Source: Clostridium sp. CAG:510
Lineage (GTDB): Bacteria > Bacillota > Clostridia > Lachnospirales > Lachnospiraceae
DNA: 42,677 nucleotides
Reading direction: 5' to 3'
NCBI GenBank assembly: GCA_000434615.1
Contig: FR880835.1
Span: 73,484-116,160 of the forward strand
Shown: positions 7,623 through 15,577 of the stretch, one piece after another
How the letters are laid out: each line of letters opens with the position of its first letter
How positions within the stretch are numbered: position 1 is the first letter of the stretch
Translations under genes and position numbers: made by a program
The notes under the pieces: generated by a model
The model's database searches: none
What the model saw: the letters and a program-made list of their open reading frames with translations, nothing else
Told to the model about the DNA's origin: nothing

Positions 7623-7744
7623 CCTCCTTGTTTTTACGAAGTAAAAATCCGAGCCCTCCGGCGAGGAGAGGATTTTCCTCCTTGTTTTTACGAAGTAAAA
7701 ATCCGAGCCCCTCCGGCGAGGAGAGGATTTTCCTCCTTGTTTTT
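7623..7744. repeat. 54/55-bp tandem duplication in the flavin reductase leader
   Basis: Two full units and a 13-bp start of a third fill the interval between the nuclease stop and the flavin reductase start; CCTCCTTG recurs at 7623, 7677 and 7732. Read in the coding direction each unit holds an AAGGAGG ribosome site, an inverted pair AAAATCC / GGATTTT (arms at 7644 and 7670, then 7698 and the equivalent) and a tight TTTTTAC / GTAAAAA hairpin. The extra ribosome sites have no start codon nearby. The alternating inverted 7-mers follow the same layout as the other intergenic arrays. Confidence 0.9.
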
Positions 7745-7746
7745 AT

Positions 7747-8517
7747 TCATTGTATATGACTTGCTCCAGTCACATAGTCTATTATAACACCCGGCTGCAC
7801 ATTATAGCAATAAACGCAGAAGGAAATTCCTTCCCCGTCGTCTTCCACCGAATAAGCCTCCATCAGTACGCCGCCTGCCACTAAATTATCACCTTCAAAG
7901 ACAGGCGTCACCCGGTACAGCACATGGTTGTCGTTCCTGTCCAGATATTTTGCCACCTGCTCCTCAAAGGGAAGCATTCCCTCCACATTCATATAGTGAG
8001 TTCCGGTAATGAGATTTTCTTCATTGGCATTTTCCGCCGTCAGACAGTATGCTATCAGATGGCAACGGTTATACAGAAACGGTGGGTCCGAGTCAATCAG
8101 TCCCTCATACTTTGCCTGCCGCCAGCCGGACGGCTTCACACTGCCAATCTTTCCTCTTTTTCCGGTGGGCATCAGCTCCCTGCTCACGTTGGCAAATGCC
8201 ACGCCGCACCGTCCCAGATTGTCCAGCTCGCTGTAAGACTCAAAGGTGTCCGTGGTTTTTTCTTCTTCCGTAAAAAAGGGAACATTGTCATTGACACAAA
8301 CGTAGGGCTCTCCCGTATATTCCGGAATGGTGAAGCCGTCCGTAATGCCGGAGTTATTCTCCTCTTCCGCTCTCCAGGTACCGCTGGAAACTTCTTCCGT
8401 AATCTCCCCGATAATCTGCTCAATCGGGGCAGCGCAGGATGCCGTACCAAGTGCGCAGATTGCCGCAAGGACTATAACGGCTATTCTGTTTTTCCATTTC
8501 CATTTAAAATTCTGCAT
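7747..8517 (-). CDS. Secreted DNA/RNA non-specific endonuclease, lipoprotein
   Basis: The 256-residue product starts MQNFKWKWKN and has a lipoprotein signal: a charged N-terminus, a hydrophobic stretch and a GTASC lipobox with Cys28 as the likely lipidated residue. The rest matches the beta-beta-alpha metal nuclease family of EndA and related enzymes. YNRCHLIAYCL supplies the catalytic histidine and corresponds to the family's DRGH-type motif, followed by ANEENLITGTHYMN with the metal-binding asparagine region. It probably degrades extracellular nucleic acid at the cell surface. I prefer the ATG at 8517 over a GTG at 8556, because the latter lies inside a terminator hairpin (8539-8582) and would place charged residues ahead of the signal. 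Confidence 0.88.
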   Translation of the reverse strand: MQNFKWKWKNRIAVIVLAAICALGTASCAAPIEQIIGEITEEVSSGTWRAEEENNSGITDGFTIPEYTGEPYVCVNDNVPFFTEEEKTTDTFESYSELDNLGRCGVAFANVSRELMPTGKRGKIGSVKPSGWRQAKYEGLIDSDPPFLYNRCHLIAYCLTAENANEENLITGTHYMNVEGMLPFEEQVAKYLDRNDNHVLYRVTPVFEGDNLVAGGVLMEAYSVEDDGEGISFCVYCYNVQPGVIIDYVTGASHIQ

Positions 8518-8538
8518 TTTCCTGTTCCTATAACGAAA

Positions 8539-8582
8539 AAAACTGTTGTCCGGCACGCCTGTCCTTGTGAAACAACAGTTTT
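8539..8582 (-). terminator. Rho-independent terminator of the flavodoxin operon
   Basis: AAAACTGTTGT (8539-8549) pairs with ACAACAGTTTT (8572-8582), an 11-bp perfect stem. Read on the minus strand it is followed by a run of T. It lies about 45 bp past the stop of the interrupted gene's 3' half (8629), so it was probably the natural end of that operon before the mobile element inserted. Confidence 0.75.
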
Positions 8583-8628
8583 ATTTTACAGCTATTTTTA
8601 TGTTTTCCGCTATTTTATTTGCGGCATC

Positions 8629-8757
8629 TTAAAAATTGCAGAAGCCTCTGCCACGCGCCGTTTCCTGCGGCACATCCTCTCCGCTGACATAGCCTGCATG
8701 AAATGCCATGTTAATGTCCCGGAGTTCTTTTTTGCCGTCGATGTAATCCTGGTACAT
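8629..8757 (-). pseudogene. 3' half of a small gene split by the mobile element
   Basis: The frame MYQDYIDGKKELRDINMAF onward, ending with a stop at 8629-8631, has no ribosome site and begins at the left edge of the element. Joined at GTACAT to the 5' half at 17741-17863, it restores one in-frame protein of 81 residues, beginning MSYLIKDTTREER and ending GRGFCNF. I recall similar small proteins downstream of flavodoxin genes in Lachnospiraceae, but no function is known. The overlap is the dipeptide Met-Tyr encoded by ATGTAC on the minus strand at both junctions. Confidence 0.88.
8752..8757. other. Left attachment site core GTACAT
   Basis: This six-base sequence is shared with 17741-17746. 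The target DNA lies to its left and the element to its right. The reconstructed empty site is the target gene with a single GTACAT encoding Tyr-Met on the complementary strand. Confidence 0.85.
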
Positions 8758-8811
8758 TTGCTCGTGTGAGATAAAGAAGTAAAAGAAGTGTAAAAAATTT
8801 TGCCGTCCCCT

Positions 8812-8830
8812 GTCCGGCTGACTGCCGGAC
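8812..8830 (-). terminator. Hairpin terminator after the recombinase gene
   Basis: GTCCGGC (8812-8818) and GCCGGAC (8824-8830) form a 7-bp G+C-rich stem with a five-base loop, 11 bp past the recombinase stop. On the minus strand a T-run follows about 14 bases later (8793-8799), a little distant for a textbook terminator. Confidence 0.55.
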
Positions 8831-8840
8831 GGGTCGGGCT

Positions 8841-10460
8841 TTAGTCGGGCAGTTCTACCCTGCCGACAAAAGAGTAATAGATTTCGATTTCCTGTCTGCG
8901 GAGCTTCCCCCGCCGTTTCCCGTCAGGGGCTTCCGATTCGTGGACTACGATTTTCTCCACAAACTCCCGCAACAGGGTAGGGGTGAGTTCCTCAATGGTG
9001 GTGTGCCTGCGGAGAACGCCCATAAACTTCTCGGCGTTTGCGGCGGCTTCCAGCGTCCTTGAAAGCTCGTTCTGCAAAGCGGCGGCTTTCTCTTTCAGTT
9101 CCTTTTGCTCGGCTTCGTAGTCTGCCGAAAGCTCCATGAAGCGCTCGTCTGATATGCGCCCCGCCACGCTGTCCTCATAAAGCCGCTTGAAGATAGCGGA
9201 GAGTTCCGTAATCCGCTTTTCTGCCGCTTCCAGCTCTTTCTTTTTTGCGGCGTTCCGGCGTTTGTCACCGTCCTCGCCCTGCTGGATAAGCTGCTTCATA
9301 AAGCGGGCTTCGTGCTTTGCGGCATAGCTGGTGACTTTCCGTAAGTTCTCGGTCACTCCGGCGGTGAGGTAGTCGGTGCGGATAAAGTGCGCCGTACAGT
9401 CTGCCGTGCGCTTCTTGTAGCTGCCGCAGATATAGCAGTCCTGCCGCCGCTTGTCCGTCTGATACCTCTGCTGGTACATGACGCTGCCGCAGTCGGCGCA
9501 GAAGAGTATGCCGGAGAACAAGCCCACCTCATCATAGCGGTTTGGGCGTTTGCGCTGTCTGCGCAGCTCCTGCACACGCTCCCATGTAGGGCTGTCAATG
9601 ATTGGCTCGTGGTGGTTCTCAAATACCGCCTGTTTCTCCACGGGGTTCTCCCGGCTCTGCTTCACCTTGTAGGACACTTTTTCCGTCTTGAAGTTCACAA
9701 GGCAGCCCGTGTATTCCCTGTTTTCAAGGATATGCACCACGGTGTTTGTCGCCCACTTGCACTCATAGCCGGGGTGGTAGCGGCGGGTGCTTCCCGTCCG
9801 GCGGTATTCCAGTGTTCCCGGCGTGGGGATTTCCTGTTCCGTAAGCATACGGGCTATCTTGGTCGGCCCGTTCCCGGCAAGGCAAAGGCTGTAAATCTGC
9901 TGCACTAACGGGGCGGCTTCTTCGTCAATGATGAAATTTTCGTTTTCGTCCATGAGGTAGCCGTAAACAGGCTTGCTTGTGACGGGCTTCCCGCTCATGC
10001 CTTTTGAGCGTTTTACCGCCCGGATTTTCTTGCTCGTATCCCTCACCAGCCATTCGTTAAAAATGTTGCGCAGCGGCGCAAAATCATTCTCGCCCTGTGC
10101 GCTGTCCACTCCGTCATTGATAGCGATAAAGCGGACGCCTTTCTGTGGGAAAATCATTTCTGTATACATTCCCACTTGTAAGTAGTTCCGCCCTAATCTT
10201 GACATATCCTTTACAATGACCGCTCCCACAAGCCCCGCTTCAATGTCGGCAAGCATGGACTGGAAGCCGGGTCTTTGGAAATTTGCCCCCGAAAATCCGT
10301 CGTCCGTGTACCATTTCAGATTCGTAAACCCGTTCTGTTTAGCGTAGGATTCAAGGATTCTTTTCTGGTTGCTTATGGAATTGGATTCCCCGGAAAGCTC
10401 GTCCTCATGGGATAGCCTGGGATATAAGGCGGTGATTTTTTGGGTGGTCTGTCTTGACAT
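8841..10460 (-). CDS. Large serine recombinase (TndX/TnpX type)
   Basis: A 539-residue site-specific recombinase that excises and integrates the element through a covalent serine-DNA intermediate. The N-terminal resolvase domain (about 1-150) has the YPRLS motif with Ser17 as the nucleophile, and the DDGFSGANFQRP and VKDMSRLGRNY blocks. A recombinase domain follows (about 165-270). A zinc-ribbon region begins CADCG and continues with CYICG and a later Cys, followed by a long coiled coil (about 380-480). Length and layout match TndX of Tn5397 and TnpX of Tn4451. GGAGG precedes the ATG. It is the last gene of the element at its left end, adjacent to the attachment site, as is usual. Confidence 0.96.
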   Translation of the reverse strand: MSRQTTQKITALYPRLSHEDELSGESNSISNQKRILESYAKQNGFTNLKWYTDDGFSGANFQRPGFQSMLADIEAGLVGAVIVKDMSRLGRNYLQVGMYTEMIFPQKGVRFIAINDGVDSAQGENDFAPLRNIFNEWLVRDTSKKIRAVKRSKGMSGKPVTSKPVYGYLMDENENFIIDEEAAPLVQQIYSLCLAGNGPTKIARMLTEQEIPTPGTLEYRRTGSTRRYHPGYECKWATNTVVHILENREYTGCLVNFKTEKVSYKVKQSRENPVEKQAVFENHHEPIIDSPTWERVQELRRQRKRPNRYDEVGLFSGILFCADCGSVMYQQRYQTDKRRQDCYICGSYKKRTADCTAHFIRTDYLTAGVTENLRKVTSYAAKHEARFMKQLIQQGEDGDKRRNAAKKKELEAAEKRITELSAIFKRLYEDSVAGRISDERFMELSADYEAEQKELKEKAAALQNELSRTLEAAANAEKFMGVLRRHTTIEELTPTLLREFVEKIVVHESEAPDGKRRGKLRRQEIEIYYSFVGRVELPD

Positions 10461-10594
10461 AGATTCCTCCGTTTCCGACAGCCAGCCCCACTATTCCGTA
10501 TGGACAGTATACCACACGCCGGGGCTGGCTGTACAGTCTTTTCTGTTACTTTACGCCCCGTCAAAATGACGGTTTTCCTTTTAGGCTTATCGCA

Positions 10595-10786
10595 CTATGC
10601 GGAGAACGGCGGCAGGCTCCCGGCGGCGGCTTCCGCTTCCAGCAGCTTCATCATCTTATCGGCGGCGGTGTCGGTTGCGTCCTGTTTGAAAAAGCCGGAA
10701 ACGACAAGCAGGGTATTGCCTATCCGGGTTTCGGTCACGCAGTCCGGGCGGCGGGCGGGGCGGTCTTTCTTCATGGTGTCGGTCAT
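10595..10786 (-). CDS. Transposon-encoded protein TnpW
   Basis: A 63-residue protein that I recognise as the TnpW family of small proteins in Tn4451-like and related Firmicute elements; its function is unknown. It is hydrophilic with a short hydrophobic core (RIGNTLLVVSGFF). Its ATG overlaps the stop of the ATPase gene in an ATGA arrangement, so translation is coupled. It sits between the ATPase and the recombinase, the usual location. Confidence 0.8.
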   Translation of the reverse strand: MTDTMKKDRPARRPDCVTETRIGNTLLVVSGFFKQDATDTAADKMMKLLEAEAAAGSLPPFSA

Positions 10787-11637
10787 AGGCAGATCTCCTT
10801 TCCGTTCAGCAGTGTTTTAAGGCGTTCCATTTTTTCCCTTGCTCTGGCTTTTCTGAAATTCTCCCCGGTAATGCGGACGGGGGTACACATTTCAATAAGG
10901 CGGTCATAAATCCGGGCATGTGGCGTGTCCTCCGGGTTCTGCAATTCTTCCAACGTCAAATTTGTGGTGACTATTAACGGCTTTCTGCTGCGGTATCGGC
11001 TGTCAACCACGTTATAGACTTGCTCTAAGCCGTATTCCGTGCCACGCTCCATGCCGAAATCGTCAAGGATAAGCAGCGGGAAGCTGCAAAGGCGGGAGAT
11101 ATATTCGTTGCGGTCTTTGAAGCTGGCGGCAAGGTCATTGAGGATAAGGGCAAAATTCGTCATGCACACGGAAATCTCTTTCTCCATGAGGGCATTGGCG
11201 ATACACCCGGCAAGATAGCTCTTGCCTGTGCCGACACTCCCCCACAAAATCAATCCGTGGTTTCCGTCCTCTATCTGCTCCCATTGTTCCACATAGCGGC
11301 GGGCTTTCTCCATTTGGGGGCATTTCCCGTTGTCGTTCCCGAAAGTCCATTCCCTCATAGCCGGGTCTGTGAAACCGATTCTTTTCAGCCGTTCCACTTC
11401 CTCCCGGTGCTTCTGCTCCCGGTCTGCGGCTTCCCGTTCCTCCCGCCGTTTCCGCTGGCAGTCACATTCTTTGGGGTGTCGGTCACGTCCGAAAAGCGTC
11501 TTGCCCTCCGGGAAGTAGGCTTCTTTGGGCTGGCGGCAGCTCCCGCAATACAAAAGCCCGTCCTCGCCTATGTAGTCCTCCGGCTCTGCTTTCTGTGCCG
11601 TGGCAAGCCGGAAAGTAGCGTTATCGTAATCAAACAT
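10783..11637 (-). CDS. DnaC/IstB-like ATP-binding protein
   Basis: A 284-residue AAA+ ATPase of the DnaC/IstB type, probably a helicase loader for element replication. The N-terminus (to about 60) holds cysteines in CGSC and CDC pairs, a likely zinc-binding region. Then come a charged helix, the Walker A motif GSVGTGKS (133-140) and the Walker B motif LLILDDFG, with a sensor-like VTTNL segment. It starts with AAGGAGG about eleven bases before the ATG. It lies just downstream of RepA, which fits a replication module: an initiator plus a loader that let the excised circle replicate. Confidence 0.9.
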   Translation of the reverse strand: MFDYDNATFRLATAQKAEPEDYIGEDGLLYCGSCRQPKEAYFPEGKTLFGRDRHPKECDCQRKRREEREAADREQKHREEVERLKRIGFTDPAMREWTFGNDNGKCPQMEKARRYVEQWEQIEDGNHGLILWGSVGTGKSYLAGCIANALMEKEISVCMTNFALILNDLAASFKDRNEYISRLCSFPLLILDDFGMERGTEYGLEQVYNVVDSRYRSRKPLIVTTNLTLEELQNPEDTPHARIYDRLIEMCTPVRITGENFRKARAREKMERLKTLLNGKEICL

Positions 11638-11700
11638 AAAATCGTTCCTCCTTGTTCATGGTCTTTTACGCCCTGTTTACGGGGCGTTGTGTCTATGCTG

Positions 11701-12465
11701 TCAAAGGCTCTCTCCCTCTTTGTAGGAATAATCGGGGATTCCCTTTTTCGGGTTCTCCTTTTTCTCCCGGTTTAACCAGCGGCGCAATGCGGCGGCATGG
11801 CACACATAATCATTCCCTGTGGCAGCTATGAACTCGCTCATTTCCTCGATAAGCCGTTCCAGCCTATCCGGGTATTCCTCTTTCAGTTCCGCATACTCGG
11901 ATTCAGAGAGGAAAATATTTTTATATCTCCCAAATGGGGCGGGCGGCTCCCCACTCGCTCCTTTTAGTTGGTTCTCTTTTAGTTGGTTTATAGTAAGTTG
12001 GTTAGGGGTCGGTTTTCCGTCCAACGCAAAGGTCGGTTTTCCGCCCTTATGAGGGTCGCTTTTCCGGCTATCAGAGGGTCGGTTTTCCGGCTCTATGGCT
12101 GTCATATGGTCGGAAAACTGTACCACTGGCACTTGCGGTATTTTCACATAAAGGCGGTTCGGTGCGGAAAATCCCCGGCGTTCCCTCACCAAAAGCCCGG
12201 CAGCGTCCAGCTCGTTCAGTGCGGATTTTATGGCGGTTCTGCCTTTATCCAGCGTTTCCGCTATCTCCGAAACGGGATAGAAAATATACGTCCTGCCCTC
12301 GCTGTCCTGCCAGCCGTTCTTCTGTGAGAGAGTGATACGGTCTAGCAGCAGCGCATAGAGCAGCCTTGCGGTATAGGACAAGTCCATTTTCAGCAGGAAA
12401 CATGGATAAGGGAAAAACTGCGGCATTGCGGTGTCGGCTGTGATGTAATCGGTTATGGTTCTCAC
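11701..12465 (-). CDS. Replication initiator protein A (RepA_N family)
   Basis: A 254-residue protein with the RepA N-terminal domain (about 15-110: FFPYPCFLLKMDLSYTARLL, then YPVSEIAETLDKGRTAIKSAL), a winged-helix module that binds origin DNA. The middle is low-complexity and rich in Pro, Lys and Gln (NQLTINQLKENQLKG), and a C-terminal helical domain follows. The start is odd. AGGAGG abuts a GTG at 12463-12465, leaving no spacing, whereas the codon eight bases beyond it, at 12454-12456, is ATA where the family, as I recall it, has ATG. The GTG frame is reported. It probably replicates the excised circular form together with the DnaC-like protein. Confidence 0.88.
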   Translation of the reverse strand: MRTITDYITADTAMPQFFPYPCFLLKMDLSYTARLLYALLLDRITLSQKNGWQDSEGRTYIFYPVSEIAETLDKGRTAIKSALNELDAAGLLVRERRGFSAPNRLYVKIPQVPVVQFSDHMTAIEPENRPSDSRKSDPHKGGKPTFALDGKPTPNQLTINQLKENQLKGASGEPPAPFGRYKNIFLSESEYAELKEEYPDRLERLIEEMSEFIAATGNDYVCHAAALRRWLNREKKENPKKGIPDYSYKEGESL

Positions 12466-12565
12466 CTCCTGTCTGTGGCTTCTGTTACACAGTTAAAACG
12501 GCTTTTTCGGGGGTAAAGGATATAAATATCGTCTACCCGTTGAGGGCGGTCTGAAAAGCCTTGAT

Positions 12566-12952
12566 TTATGGGCTTCTTTCATAGCCTAAATGCGTAGAAA
12601 GGTGGTATCTTTTCCGTTGTCTGTCTGCTTCTTTCCGGCGGCGCACTTTGGCGGCGCAGTCCGTGCAGTATTTCCCCCGGTTTGATTTGGGGAGAAAATA
12701 CCCGCCGCACTCGGTACAGCGTTTCCTGTCTGCCCGGTGCAAAAGGGCGGCTTCCAGTTTCCCGTCCAGCGGCAGCACGGCGGCAATGAACCAGCGGCAC
12801 AAGAGGGAATAGCTGATACTCTGCACACACACGCAAGGCTCGCCGTTATCCAGCACAATACAATTCCCGTTGTCATAGTTGCAGCACTCATGCACAAGCC
12901 GACACGCCGCCCGGTGCTGGCAGTAGTCCATATATGGGCGTTTACCGTTCAT
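12566..12952 (-). CDS. Cysteine-rich VLP-type protein
   Basis: A 128-residue protein with many cysteines: CQHRAAC, CCNYDNGNC and CVC in the N-terminal half, and a zinc-ribbon-like CTECG followed by CTDC near residues 85-105. The C-terminus is strongly basic (KVRRRKEADRQRKRY). It matches the small Cys-rich family found after the relaxase gene in many Firmicute mobilizable elements; no biochemical role is established. I chose the ATG at 12952, which overlaps the relaxase end by 11 bp and has GGGAG upstream. The longer frame to 12982 would start inside the relaxase gene without a site. Confidence 0.75.
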   Translation of the reverse strand: MNGKRPYMDYCQHRAACRLVHECCNYDNGNCIVLDNGEPCVCVQSISYSLLCRWFIAAVLPLDGKLEAALLHRADRKRCTECGGYFLPKSNRGKYCTDCAAKVRRRKEADRQRKRYHLSTHLGYERSP

Positions 12953-14582
12953 TCTCCCGCCCCTTTCCCCGTTCCGGCTCACGGCGCAGGATTTGGTCTA
13001 TATTGCCCTTGACGGTCTGCAATTCCCGGACATTTTCTTTCTTCTCCCGGTACTCGTTGTAAAGCGTGTTCTTCTCCCTCATAAGCTGCTCAATCTCCGC
13101 CTGCAAGGTCTTGGACGCTGGCAGCTTGGAGATTCCCTGTGCCTTGAAATACCGGGCGGCAGATTCGGAAATGATAAACTCGCTTTCGTGCTGCTCCCGG
13201 TAGGCTCTCCGGGCTTTCTCCGTTTTCTGCGCCCGCAGTCCGTCACGGGCGGGCTTGGTCTTGATGTACGCTAATAGCTGCTTCTGCAAGTCCTTTTTCT
13301 CCCGTAAAGTGCTTTCCACGGCTTTCAGTTTCCCGGTCGCTTCATGCAGCCCGGCACTGGCGGCGGCAAGGGCGGCTTCCAGTTCTTCCGGGGAAGAAAA
13401 GCCGGATTCCTCGTATACGCTCATGGTCGCCGCCATTTGCTTCAGATTGTGCAGGGTCGCCCATTTCTCGTAGCCTTTCCCCTTGCCCTCGGCTCGTTTC
13501 GCTTCCCGGTCTACCATGCGCTGTACGCCGTCCTGTTTCGGTGCGTTTATGGCGGCTTTGTTACGCTGTAAACGCTCCCTTATGCTGCGGGGGTGTTCTT
13601 CTTTGGGTGCTGTCTTTTCGGTGGCTCTCTCGGCGTTCTGTGCGTTCTGCTCCAACAATGCAAGTACGGCGGCACGGTCAAAATCATCACCCAGTTTCCG
13701 GGCGGTGACTGGCTTCGTCCTGTCCGGCGTGAGATACGACAATCTCCCTCGGCTCTCCTTGACGGTCACGCCCTGTTGCAGCAGCTTCCCGGAGAAGTCC
13801 TCAAAAGAAACAGCAGAGGACAGGGCGGTGCGGATCGTGCGCCGCAGCTTCTCCTTGTCGGTTTCAAATTTTGTAAGTTTGGGCGGCTCTCCTGTGGCGG
13901 CAAGGGAAGCGTTCTCTTTATCCAGTGCGGCTTGTCCTTTCCGTTTCGCCCAATACTCACGCTCGGTGACACGGTTCTTGCTGCCATTGAGTAAATCAAT
14001 CTGATAGAGGTTTTCCCGGTGGCACATCTCCATGACTTCCGCTTTGAAATATTCCATAGCTGCGTCCGTACAGCGGTGCTTGCAGCCCTCCCTTGTGTCT
14101 GCCGGTCTTTCCATGTAGGGCAATAGTGGCACTTCCTCAATCCGTAGGGAATTGATTACGATATGCACATGGATGTTGCCGCTGTGGTTATGCCCGTCCG
14201 GGTGGGTGCATACAAGGGCTTGGTGTCCGGGGAAATGCTCTTTACAGAACTGCTCGCCCAACTGTTGCGCCCGGTCTACGGATAGCCCATTGTCGGCAGC
14301 GTCACGGGGGTCAAAGCTGATAATGTAATGGTGGCTCTTTACGTCCTCTTTTCTTTGGTTCTTGCCGTATTTCAGATTGGAGCGCATACACGCTATGGCA
14401 AAATCTTCATCACCGCAATTCAGAGAGGAAATGAGATAGCCTGTCCTCGGAACAATCTGCCCGTTTTTATCAAGTGTGGGCTTCATGGAAAACTCGTCAT
14501 GCTCAAAGGTTAGGTACTGCTCGGCTGCTCCATAATCGGCATTTTTAGAGCTGATATGTTTGAACGTTGCCAACGGCTTCAC
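12942..14582 (-). CDS. Relaxase (MobP-type, MobA/VirD2-like)
   Basis: A 546-residue relaxase that should nick oriT and lead the transferred strand into a recipient. The N-terminal domain (about 1-250) has the three-histidine region HPDGHNHSGNIHVHIVINS, which binds the metal, and candidate catalytic tyrosines near residues 17 and 23. The remainder is charged and helical, with a coiled-coil C-terminus. The GTG start (14580-14582) lies 38 bp inside the mobC gene, so the two are coupled. With no coupling protein or secretion genes on the element, it must borrow a helper's apparatus. Confidence 0.93.
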   Translation of the reverse strand: MKPLATFKHISSKNADYGAAEQYLTFEHDEFSMKPTLDKNGQIVPRTGYLISSLNCGDEDFAIACMRSNLKYGKNQRKEDVKSHHYIISFDPRDAADNGLSVDRAQQLGEQFCKEHFPGHQALVCTHPDGHNHSGNIHVHIVINSLRIEEVPLLPYMERPADTREGCKHRCTDAAMEYFKAEVMEMCHRENLYQIDLLNGSKNRVTEREYWAKRKGQAALDKENASLAATGEPPKLTKFETDKEKLRRTIRTALSSAVSFEDFSGKLLQQGVTVKESRGRLSYLTPDRTKPVTARKLGDDFDRAAVLALLEQNAQNAERATEKTAPKEEHPRSIRERLQRNKAAINAPKQDGVQRMVDREAKRAEGKGKGYEKWATLHNLKQMAATMSVYEESGFSSPEELEAALAAASAGLHEATGKLKAVESTLREKKDLQKQLLAYIKTKPARDGLRAQKTEKARRAYREQHESEFIISESAARYFKAQGISKLPASKTLQAEIEQLMREKNTLYNEYREKKENVRELQTVKGNIDQILRREPERGKGRENER

Positions 14583-14940
14583 CTACTTTCTGCAAGACTT
14601 CAAACTTCAAGGCGGCAAGCTCCGCTGTGGCGACTCGCACCTCTTGGGAGAGGGCGTTATAAGGTGCGCCATACTCGTTCAGACAGCGGGCAATCTGGTT
14701 CAAGTTGCCGCCGATTTTCCCGTACTCGGCGGTTAGCTTCCCAACGGCAGAGAGCAGTTCATCATTGACCGGGGAAACGGTAATAACCGGACGTATGCTT
14801 GACTTAATGAGGGCTTGCCGGATAAACTCGGCTTGGCTCATTTTGCAGAGGGTGACACGCTCGGAAAACTCGGCGTATTCTTCCTCGGTCAAGCGTGTCT
14901 TGATTACCCGGTGGCGGTGGGGCGTGTTGTATCTTTTCAT
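14545..14940 (-). CDS. mobC: MobC-like plasmid mobilization relaxosome protein
   Basis: A 131-residue protein with an N-terminal ribbon-helix-helix-like region (VIKTRLTEEEYAEFSERV, then MSQAEFIRQAL) and the C-terminal MobC signature GNLNQIARCLNEYG. MobC proteins bind oriT and help the relaxase open the nick region. The ATG at 14940 has AAGGAGGT upstream; the longer frame reads through the oriT-like inverted repeats and is rejected. It is the first gene of the mob unit. Confidence 0.9.
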   Translation of the reverse strand: MKRYNTPHRHRVIKTRLTEEEYAEFSERVTLCKMSQAEFIRQALIKSSIRPVITVSPVNDELLSAVGKLTAEYGKIGGNLNQIARCLNEYGAPYNALSQEVRVATAELAALKFEVLQKVGEAVGNVQTYQL

Positions 14941-15441
14941 GGTCGCAGACCTCCTTTCCTTTATGCTTTGCCCTTTCACTAACAGGAGAAAAACAGGGGC
15001 AAAACGGAAGTGTTTTTTGAAAAATCCGAAAAATTTTTTCGGTGGATTTTTCAAGCGGCGCAAGCCGCAAAAGGCGGGCTTGGGGTGGCAACCCCAACAA
15101 GATTCCCGCAGGACAAAATTGAGCGTTTAGCGAAATTTGGTACTGTGGTAGAATCTTGCTCTAAGAAAGTGGCGGCTTTCCCTGTGTGGGCTTTTGCTGA
15201 TACCCTCGACGGAGAGGGCGGGGCTTCTGCCAACTTTGCGGCGGTATTTCTCCCCCTAATACCTACAACACCACGTAAAGCAAAATTGACGGAGATTTGC
15301 GAAAATTTCTTTCTATCCCCCTTTTCACGGCATAATACCGACGATTTTTGAAAATGCCAAAAATGGGCGCAAAAAAACAGGAAACCTTTTTTGATTTCCT
15401 GTCTTGGTGTGCCGTTCTATGTAGCGGCGGTTATTCTGTTA
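14941..15441. other. Gene-free region with probable oriT
   Basis: Upstream of mobC are three nested or adjacent dyads. TTGAAAAATCC (15017-15027) pairs with GGATTTTTCAA (15044-15054), with an inner CCGAAAAA / TTTTTCGG. GCGGC (15055-15059) pairs with GCCGC (15064-15068) across a GCAA loop. TTGGGGT (15080-15086) pairs with ACCCCAA (15091-15097). On the minus strand TCCTGC (15108-15113) follows and resembles the core of IncP-type nick sites, which is only suggestive. The position ahead of mobC-relaxase is where oriT usually lies. Nothing protein-like is supported in 15120-15440. Confidence 0.6.
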
Positions 15442-15573
15442 TCATTCCCCAGAAGCAAACTTGTAGCCTATGCCTAAAACCGTCTTTATGTAGGTGGGCT
15501 TTTTGCTGTCCGGCTCTATCTTTTTCCGTAGATTGCATATCACGCTGGCAACGCTTGACTGGCAGCTTTCGCT
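15442..15573 (-). pseudogene. C-terminal remnant of an OmpR-family response regulator
   Basis: Reading on the minus strand from about 15573 to the stop at 15442-15444, the peptide contains VASVICNLRKKIEPDSKK and then PTYIKTVLGIGYKF. This is the recognition helix and C-terminal wing of OmpR/PhoB-type winged-helix response regulators. The receiver domain and most of the DNA-binding domain are absent. The fragment begins a few bases after the lipoprotein stop (15578), so the incoming cargo appears to have replaced the rest of the gene. Confidence 0.8.
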
Positions 15574-15577
15574 TTCT

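Noticed and set aside
8518..8556. GTG start for the nuclease lipoprotein
   Set aside because: It would fall within the loop of a strong terminator and would place 13 polar residues ahead of the signal peptide.
14941..15063. Longer N-terminus for MobC
   Set aside because: The extension reads through the first oriT dyad, while AAGGAGGT precedes the ATG at 14940.
15051..15233. Minus-strand open frame of about 60 residues upstream of mobC
   Set aside because: It covers the oriT-like dyads, is Ala/Pro/Ser rich and has no ribosome site; it is best read as non-coding.
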